Shown piece after piece: positions 1 through 7,200 of a stretch of DNA of 47,729 nucleotides (position 1 is the stretch's first letter; every line of letters begins with the position of its first letter). The notes beneath the pieces are model-generated. The model was not told the DNA's origin. It worked only from the letters and a program-made list of their open reading frames with translations, and searched no databases. This DNA comes from a bacterium (GTDB lineage Bacteria; Hydrothermota; Hydrothermia; UBA1063): assembly GCA_030019025.1 (NCBI GenBank), contig JASEFR010000002.1, positions 62,320 through 110,048 of the forward strand. The letters are read 5' to 3'. Position numbers and translations under genes: made by a program.

Positions 1-2573
1 TCAAAAAACAAGACCCCACCTATTCCTGAAATATCAATAGGTAGGGGAAAGCCAAGGCTCAATCTCTTAACAAAGGGAAATCGAAACTCTGTGTTAAATA
101 TAAGATATTTGTTGCCTATATATTCGGCAAACTCCGTACCCCTAAGGTCGGTTATTCCATCAAAGGTGAAATAATATCTATCCTTTCCGAAAGAACTCAT
201 AACTTTTAGCCTGGTGGCAATCAAGTAATCTTCAGAAAAAGCAAAATAATGCCTTAAATCTGTCACCAAAATTCCAAGATCCACATCAAAGGGTATCGTT
301 CTGAAAATTCCTACATAATAACGCACACCATTAATAGGGTCTTGAATGTAATTGTAATAAACGTTGTCAAATACATGGGCACTGTAAAGACCGGTAAGTA
401 ATCTGTTCTTCTGTAAATCAGCTAATTCTATGAAGTTCCCAAGGGGAGTTTCCCAAAAGTAGTAATTGGTCTGACTTTCAAAACTTAAGCCAAACTCAAA
501 ACGACGATTCCTCGAAAGAGGATAAATTTGCATCAACATCAACCCCAGGGTTCTCGACACCAGAACTGTATCATACGAAATGTATCCAGCGTCCCACAAC
601 TGGTAAAAGGAAAAGCCCCTATCACTCCTCCCTTTGAGATTAAAATAATCCAGTTCAAAGTTGGAGTTTAAGATATCACCAGAAAGATCTGTAGCAAACT
701 GAATTTGATGGTCGCCCAGTTCATCAGAGATGCCAAAGGCAACGGTCCCCTGGAAACCAGTAATTGTCGCATAGGCTGCACTTCCATAGATCCAGTCCAA
801 GGAAAATTTTGGCGTATAAGCCTTTAATGCAACTTTTAAAGTATCTACAAAAGTGTAAAAAACATAAGAAGTTGAATCTTCTATTTTCACAAGGTTCCTC
901 ACTTCATACACATCGTATCCGTTGCCAAAGAGAACTGATGCAATAATTTTCCCCGTCTTCGATACAGTGTACCATTTAAGCTCCGTTGGAAAATCTGTAA
1001 TCCTGTGAACATCTCCGCTATTTAAATTTTTAACAAAGAGATTCAACGCAGAAAAACCATCTCGGGCAATAAAGTAGAGCAAAGTATCCTCATGACATAG
1101 GGGCTGTGATAGCTCACCATAGTAATCAGTGATCCGTACAATTTCTTGTGTTTCCAGATTCAGTCTATAAACTGAATATGCACCATACTTAAAAGAGTTC
1201 ACAGAATCTTCAGAAAATCTATCAGAAACAAAGAGCACATCTCCTTTACCATCAAAGCAGGGGTCTCTATCATCCCAAGGGTCATCAGTTAATTTTGAAA
1301 GTTCACCCTTCTTCCACTCATACAAATAAATATCAGAACGGCCATCATTAAGTCCCACAAAAACAATCTTCCGTCCATCCTCCGATATAAAAGGGGTGTA
1401 AATGGCATCTACGTCAAAACCTATGCTCTTTATGACTTTGTTTCTGCGTGTATCAAAGATGTAAATCTTATCACCCTCTCCTGATTGGGCAGAAAAGACT
1501 ATGAACCTACCATCACCACTTATAGAAAGGGAAGGCCTGAGAATATGTATGTTTTCAAAATCAGGTATTTTGGAGCTCTTAAATACAACCTTTAATCTCT
1601 CCCCTGTAGCGACGGAGTGCTTTACTATATAAAAATCACCCATCTTTTCTTGTATAAAGTATAGACCCCCTCCATCAGGGCTTACGAGAGGAGCAACATT
1701 GTAAAAATTACCGAGTTTTTCGTGATCAGAATATTTTTTCAAATTAACGGGAGTTGTGGTAACCCCGAATATCGGATAGAAATTCCTTCGAATATAATCC
1801 TTGAAGCGCAAGTCAAACTCTTTTTGAGAAATTCCGAAGGATTTTTTAAAAGCCCGGTCTACAGAGTTGGTATAAACAAGAAGGGAATAGAACTCCGCTA
1901 TTTTCTCTGTACCGTAAGTTTCCTGCAAATATTTGTAAAAAAGCTGTCCCAATTTGTATACAATATAACCCCCGTAATAGTTTAACTCAACAAGAGAAGG
2001 CAACTTATCGGAAAGTATGAGGTTCCTAACATACCTTTCTGCATCAGGAGACCAGCCTATGGAAAGGAACTCTGCCATTCCTTCTGTAGCCCAAAGCGGA
2101 ACTTGAGAAGTCAGTATTCCTTCGAGAGTAGAGCGTTTCCCCCTCCTTAACATTGCATATTGAAACACGTGAACAAGCTCGTGTCTTAAAACATGTTTAA
2201 AATCTACATATGAACCGTTAAAGGGAACTACAACCCGTGTTTTAAATATTTCTGTAAATCCGCCGATACCCTCTTCTATTACATCGGGTATGACGTTGGT
2301 CTCTGAGAAGTGTTTTGGGGAATTGTATATAATAACGGGGATCTTTGACTCTATTGAAATTCCCAAGGTCGAAACGTATTCACTATAGGCTTCTTCCAGT
2401 ACTACCCCCGCAAATTTCACAATAAAATCATCCTTTGAGTAGGAGAATATTTTGAAGTTCTGAGTTTCGTAAATTCGAAATTCATATGTTCTTGTCTGGA
2501 ACTTGTTTTTGCCAAAAGAATAGGCAAATAAGTTACCCCATAGCAAAAAAATGCAAATCACTCCCTTCTTCAT
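1..2573 (-). CDS. Exported metallopeptidase-like / TolB-type propeller / Omp85-like barrel protein, 3' end missing
   Basis: Open from an ATG at 2573 to the window edge (857 codons, no stop), so the C-terminus is missing. Residues 1-17 form a signal peptide. A gluzincin zinc site is visible: HELVH at 131-135 and a WATEGMAEF motif with the likely third ligand E164. The middle (roughly 300-580) has repeated S-x-D-G-x-x-I-V-F and D-I-Y-L-Y blades typical of TolB/PD40 propellers. The rest is beta-strand rich and ends in an ElrlPl...FFD-type stretch, as in the C-terminal barrel of the Omp85/BamA surface-antigen family. The order peptidase-propeller-barrel suggests an outer-membrane-anchored surface protease, but substrate and activity are unknown. 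No SD lies before the ATG; a promoter-like pair ends 6 nt upstream. Confidence 0.75.
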   Translation of the reverse strand, partial: MKKGVICIFLLWGNLFAYSFGKNKFQTRTYEFRIYETQNFKIFSYSKDDFIVKFAGVVLEEAYSEYVSTLGISIESKIPVIIYNSPKHFSETNVIPDVIEEGIGGFTEIFKTRVVVPFNGSYVDFKHVLRHELVHVFQYAMLRRGKRSTLEGILTSQVPLWATEGMAEFLSIGWSPDAERYVRNLILSDKLPSLVELNYYGGYIVYKLGQLFYKYLQETYGTEKIAEFYSLLVYTNSVDRAFKKSFGISQKEFDLRFKDYIRRNFYPIFGVTTTPVNLKKYSDHEKLGNFYNVAPLVSPDGGGLYFIQEKMGDFYIVKHSVATGERLKVVFKSSKIPDFENIHILRPSLSISGDGRFIVFSAQSGEGDKIYIFDTRRNKVIKSIGFDVDAIYTPFISEDGRKIVFVGLNDGRSDIYLYEWKKGELSKLTDDPWDDRDPCFDGKGDVLFVSDRFSEDSVNSFKYGAYSVYRLNLETQEIVRITDYYGELSQPLCHEDTLLYFIARDGFSALNLFVKNLNSGDVHRITDFPTELKWYTVSKTGKIIASVLFGNGYDVYEVRNLVKIEDSTSYVFYTFVDTLKVALKAYTPKFSLDWIYGSAAYATITGFQGTVAFGISDELGDHQIQFATDLSGDILNSNFELDYFNLKGRSDRGFSFYQLWDAGYISYDTVLVSRTLGLMLMQIYPLSRNRRFEFGLSFESQTNYYFWETPLGNFIELADLQKNRLLTGLYSAHVFDNVYYNYIQDPINGVRYYVGIFRTIPFDVDLGILVTDLRHYFAFSEDYLIATRLKVMSSFGKDRYYFTFDGITDLRGTEFAEYIGNKYLIFNTEFRFPFVKRLSLGFPLPIDISGIGGVLFF

Positions 2574-2579
2574 GTGTTA

Positions 2580-2608
2580 ATTCTAAACTAAACTTATGGG
2601 ATTATAAA
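2580..2608 (-). promoter_or_regulatory. Putative promoter of the peptidase/propeller/barrel gene
   Basis: On the minus strand TTTATA, 17 nt, TAGAAT, then 6 nt to the ATG at 2573. The -35 is weak (4 of 6 matches). The transcript would be leaderless. An alternative -10 (TATAAT) lies a little upstream but has no good -35. Confidence 0.4.
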
Positions 2609-2626
2609 ACAGAGATTTTTTGAATT

Positions 2627-3535
2627 TTAATCGTAATAAACGCCTGCAGGTATGATATAGTTTACAGGATTCACCGGCTTATCATTTACTCTAACTTCGT
2701 AATGCAGGTGGGGAGCAGTTGACCTTCCACTATTACCCACATAGGCAATGACGTCCCCCCTCTTAACATATTGCCCGGGGGAAACCCTTGCCCTTAAGAG
2801 GTGTGCATACCTTGTTTTTACCCCGAGGCCATGGTCAATTTCCACCCAAAGACCATATCCCCGATCCCACCTTACAGTGGTGACAACTCCCGAAGCAGGT
2901 GCAACCACAGGAGTCCCCGGCGGAGCAGAGATATCAATACCCTCATGGAAAGCGGGAAGGCCTGTAAAGGGATCCCTTCTCATACCAAAGCCAGAAGTAA
3001 AATATCCAGCAGCTGGGATAATCGTTGGCGTATGATCCCTGATCCTCTGATCTTCTTCAAATTTCTTTGCTATTTCAGAAAAACTTTGAAGTTGAAAATT
3101 AGCTAAATTAAGAAGTCTTTCAATCTCCTGTTCTACATACTTTTTCTCGTCTTTCTCTACAACAGGCAATTCTTCAATGTTTCCACCCATACCCATAAGG
3201 GCAATCTCTTTGGGCACAGGGTCAAGTCCTACGGCAGCCCTGAGCCTGTTATTTTGCTGTAAAAGCTCGGCAAGCATCTTATCAAGACGTACTGTTTTAT
3301 TTCTAAGTGCTTTTATCTCTTTTTTCAAAGTGGTATTTTCCTTTTCTAAGATTAAACTTTTGTGGTAATCAATCTCAAGACTCAAATACCTGTAAAGGGC
3401 AAAGCCAAAGGCGCAAACCCCAAGAATTAAAAAAGCAGAAAACAATTTCAACGCCCACGGTCGGAATGTAATTTCGATTTCCCTGCGCTTTGTTGTTGGG
3501 AAAAAGATTTTTAACTTCAAAGACCACTTTTGCAT
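2627..3535 (-). CDS. Membrane-anchored M23 (LytM-type) peptidoglycan endopeptidase
   Basis: A 302-residue protein with one transmembrane segment (about 28-48) after a basic N-terminus, a coiled coil (about 55-105), a linker, and a C-terminal M23 domain. Zinc and catalytic residues are all visible: H197 and D201 (HEGID), H245 (YAH), and H276/H278 (PHLH). This is the layout of cell-separation and cell-shape endopeptidases that cut peptidoglycan cross-bridges in the periplasm. The complete motif set argues for an active enzyme rather than an EnvC/NlpD-type activator. It is a single-gene unit: a hairpin upstream ends the previous operon and it has its own promoter. There is no SD before the ATG, and the -10 sits only 6 nt away. 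Confidence 0.9.
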   Translation of the reverse strand: MQKWSLKLKIFFPTTKRREIEITFRPWALKLFSAFLILGVCAFGFALYRYLSLEIDYHKSLILEKENTTLKKEIKALRNKTVRLDKMLAELLQQNNRLRAAVGLDPVPKEIALMGMGGNIEELPVVEKDEKKYVEQEIERLLNLANFQLQSFSEIAKKFEEDQRIRDHTPTIIPAAGYFTSGFGMRRDPFTGLPAFHEGIDISAPPGTPVVAPASGVVTTVRWDRGYGLWVEIDHGLGVKTRYAHLLRARVSPGQYVKRGDVIAYVGNSGRSTAPHLHYEVRVNDKPVNPVNYIIPAGVYYD

Positions 3536-3541
3536 AATCTA

Positions 3542-3570
3542 AATATAAATTAACCAGTTTAAAATGTCAA
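3542..3570 (-). promoter_or_regulatory. Promoter of the M23 peptidase gene (leaderless architecture)
   Basis: On the minus strand a consensus TTGACA (3570-3565), 17 nt, and TATATT (3547-3542), followed by only 6 nt (TAGATT) before the ATG at 3535. The expected transcription start falls on or next to the A of ATG. This is the clearest example in the window. Confidence 0.7.
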
Positions 3571-3624
3571 CTTCTATTGTCTTAAACCACATTTTAAAAT
3601 AACTTTGTAGTTTAGCAGTCTTTA

Positions 3625-3651
3625 GGCGGGTCCCCCAAAGGGGGACCCGCC
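3625..3651 (-). terminator. GC-rich hairpin ending the surface-protein operon
   Basis: Perfect 12-bp inverted repeat GGCGGGTCCCCC / GGGGGACCCGCC with an AAA loop, 10 bp past the stop of the gene at 3662. The usual U-tract is absent on the minus strand, so it may act as a U-tract-less terminator or an RNA 3'-end stabiliser. Confidence 0.65.
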
Positions 3652-3661
3652 CAATTTACCC

Positions 3662-4267
3662 CTACTTCATCTCCAACAATTCGGTAATTCGGTTTGACCT
3701 CTCATTCAACGGCTTCTCTTTGTCAAAGACCGTGAAAGTCCTCTGAACCACATCAGTAGTAATTTCCTGTCTTACAAGGAGCCCCGTCTCTTCGTCGTAA
3801 TAATCTTTTTTAGTAGAGTTAACAACCGTTCGCATAATTAGATGGCCTTTAGTATCCTCCTGAGAATGTTCCCTCACAGAGGTTACTACAAGTACACTTT
3901 TACCCTTGTAGCTTTCAAACTTCTTCCCAATCTCCTTATAATCCGGCATCGTGCCTTTAAGCTCCAGATTAACTCCTTCGTAAACTTGACCCTGGAATTC
4001 CTGCTTCACAACCTTACCACTGTTGTCATAGTAAATCGTGCCAAGCGCTTTTTCACCGTCAAAAATCGCCAAAGTAGCTGGATTACCCAGACTGTAGACT
4101 ACTTTCAGATCCCTCTCTTCAGAAATGTACTTTGAGTTTCTCGTGTAATGGTAATTGACTTCCAAAGTGGCATCCTTAGTCTTTGGAAAAACAAGAAGGG
4201 ACCTGAGGTCAAAACCAAAGACAAAACCTGAAAGCAAGAATATTGATATTAAAATGTATTTTTTCAT
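3662..4267 (-). CDS. Small secreted protein of unknown function
   Basis: A 201-residue protein with a clear signal peptide (MKKYILISIFLLSGFVFG, cleavage near 18-19). The mature part is rich in charged beta-strand segments and contains no cysteine. I recognise no family; its size and alternating strands recall LolA-type or periplasmic beta-fold proteins, but no motif supports that. The start has a strong SD (AAAGGAGG) and lies 13 bp after the stop of the giant 1856-residue protein, so the two are almost certainly co-transcribed. It is the last gene before the hairpin at 3625-3651. Confidence 0.75.
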   Translation of the reverse strand: MKKYILISIFLLSGFVFGFDLRSLLVFPKTKDATLEVNYHYTRNSKYISEERDLKVVYSLGNPATLAIFDGEKALGTIYYDNSGKVVKQEFQGQVYEGVNLELKGTMPDYKEIGKKFESYKGKSVLVVTSVREHSQEDTKGHLIMRTVVNSTKKDYYDEETGLLVRQEITTDVVQRTFTVFDKEKPLNERSNRITELLEMK

Positions 4268-4279
4268 AGCCTGCCTCCT

Positions 4280-7200
4280 TTATCTAACCTTTAAAAACTT
4301 CTTTGAAGCAATCTCTTTACCATCTTCGTCATAAACCCTCAAGAAGAACACACCAGAAGAGAGTTTTGAAACATCCACATCAAGAGATCTCGTTTCCTTA
4401 TTCACAAAGTAGTTACCAGATATTACTGAACGACCAAGGACATCGTAGATTACAGCCTTTACGTTGCCACCAGTGGAATAAATTGAGAGTTTTAATATGT
4501 TTCCTTTGATTATAGTTCCTTCCTCTGTAGCTTTTGCCACAGGCTTATCGTATACACCGGTATAGTCATCCGTTATGTAAGCCGCATATGGAACCGTAAA
4601 TCCCTGGGATTGGAGAACGTTATCGGTCTTTACTCTTATATTTACCGTATTACCAGGAATGGCTATTGCGAAGAAAGTACCGAGGTTACCCGTGTAAGAA
4701 CCATACCTATTTCCATTGCCATCGTAGAGAATTACCGAATCGGCACTTAACGAATCGGTTATGCTCATATTGAAATTCTTAAAGCAAACCTTAATTGCCT
4801 TGGCATCAGGAATGCTTATCATGTATGTAGAATCCCAGTTGTTAGGAACGGGAGAAGGAGTGGAGATATACCACTCTGCACTATAGAAGTAAGGAACATC
4901 CTTCCTCAACCTCACATAATCTACCTTAAAGCCATAATCGTTTGTGACATTATCCGAATGGAGTTCAAGAATAACCTTCTTGGAAGGTATAGGCGGCGTG
5001 GAGAAACTACCAAGCGCAGGGCCATTATATGTATACCAGACTCTACCGAGATGGTCCTTTATATAAAGCGAATCCCAGTAGTCCGTGCTAAAGTTTTCAA
5101 AGTGAAGTCTCATAAAGGAGGCTGAGGTATCCTCTATGGTCCAGGTCAACCTGGCATTATTCGGGTAAGGATGAGGTGTTTCAATATTTATCATCGTAGT
5201 TTTCCAATCGTGTCTTACTGCATAGTTGTCCAGATAGAGGACGTTGTCATCGCCTCCAACGCTTGCATAGAAAGCCGGGTCCCAATCATCATTGAGTTTA
5301 AAGGAGAATAAAGGCCTTATAGGCCTGGATCTGCTGAACTCATAGGTGTAGAGGTAGAGGGATTCGGGTTCAAACACAAACTCAAGAGTATACCACTTTC
5401 CAACTTCAAAACTGGTTTTCACACCGGTTTTTGTGCCCGCACCAAGGATTTCACCCTCCATTAAGTCACCCTTGGAAGGATAGTAGAAGAGGACGCCGTA
5501 ATACCTTTGAAGTGTAGAGTCGGTCATCAAAATAAGGGTTGAATCGTTCCTTGCGACACCATTCAGCATAAAGTTAATTTTGAAAGAGGGGAAGTCAATC
5601 CTTGGATAGTGTGCCTTATCTTTCATGTAGGTTAATCTCAGAGGCCTACCCTCTGCCCTAAGAACAAACTTTCCTCCTTCAACGGTCACATTATTTTGCC
5701 TATCAAACCTATAGATATCCCAGGAGAGTGCTCTGTCATGATAATCTACCACCTGATCAGGCCTGTTGGGCTGGTAAGAAACGCCATCAATGATATTACC
5801 GTTGGCATCGGTTACTCTCAAGTAAATACCCCACTGGTCAAATGACTTCCTTACCTTGAACATTATAAATTTCCAACCAGGCTGGTAAAAAACCAAAGCC
5901 TGTGTAAACTGGTCGGGCTGGGCATATCCGTTACTGCCAGAGCTCACAACAATTCCGTCTTCAAAAAGCTTGTATTCCCCAGCAACTCCATATTTAAGAT
6001 AGACAGTCTGTACCTCTGAAGAATTAATATAGAGCCCTACATAAACAATTCCCGAGTTTCCAAAGTAGTTGAAGTTGAAGTATCCCGTATTGTCAGCACC
6101 CATGTTTACCCACATGTATCCACCAGGGACCTCATAAGTATCGTAAGGTCTTATATACTGCTCTCCGCCCACATAGTCAAAATCGAGACCTAAATCGGGA
6201 TATGGTCCTACAAATACTAAATCACTTACAAAGGGAGCATTCCCTGGATTTTGCTCATCCACAGGACCCCACCAAACATCGTAGTCAAAACGGTGTCTTG
6301 CAGGGTTCCAAGTCACATTAATCCCTGCCAGATATCCAAGAGCTAAGCCAGAGGCACCAATTCCGCTGTTATATAACTTCTGCCTCCAATAAGGACCATA
6401 TACAAAGGGCCATTCTGAGAGATCATAGGCAAATCCAAACCATGCATTAAAACTGACAAACCACACACTTACACCCAGATCGCCTTTCCCCCAGGCATCA
6501 ACGTTAATCCAGTTGTAATACACGGAATCTTGACCACGTATGTAACACCCCCAGAAGGAGATGCCTTCCGACGGATCCTCACCAAGCCAAGCGAAGGCAT
6601 CAAGATATCCCTGAGTTGTATAAACATCAAATCCGGCAGAAGCCCATGTATATTGTGCAATCATGAGGTGCCCAAGGCCGGAAACCCTACCATCAGTGGT
6701 GATTTCAATAGTGGCATCAAGAGCCAGTGCCCTCACAGGATCAGATACAAGGCCACTTAAGACAAACATCCAGTATTCGTAAGGATCAACATAGTGATAT
6801 ACTCCGCCACCTATACCGTTTATGAAGAGCCCTGTACTACCTATTGGAATATTCATCCCAGTAGCCGCGAGATAAGCATAGTTGAAAGTTCCATCCCAAT
6901 TGAAAGACATACTAAGTTCTACCTCACACACTTCAGGTACATTTATCCTGGCTGTTCCTTCAACGCCAATCGAATCAAAGGCAAATGCCCCACCAAGGAA
7001 GTGGTAACCTCCCATTTCAAACTCTGGAATGGAAAGGGAACCGGCAAGGACGTTGTAGCCGAGATCGAGCACTCCACCCGTCCCATCGGGTGTTCTTTCA
7101 AGAAGAATTGACCCCGATGCATCTCCACTCAAGAAAACAGGCAAATGAATACTTCCTTCAAAGTAGATTCTATTGTTTGCTGGAAAGCTTAAACTTCCTG

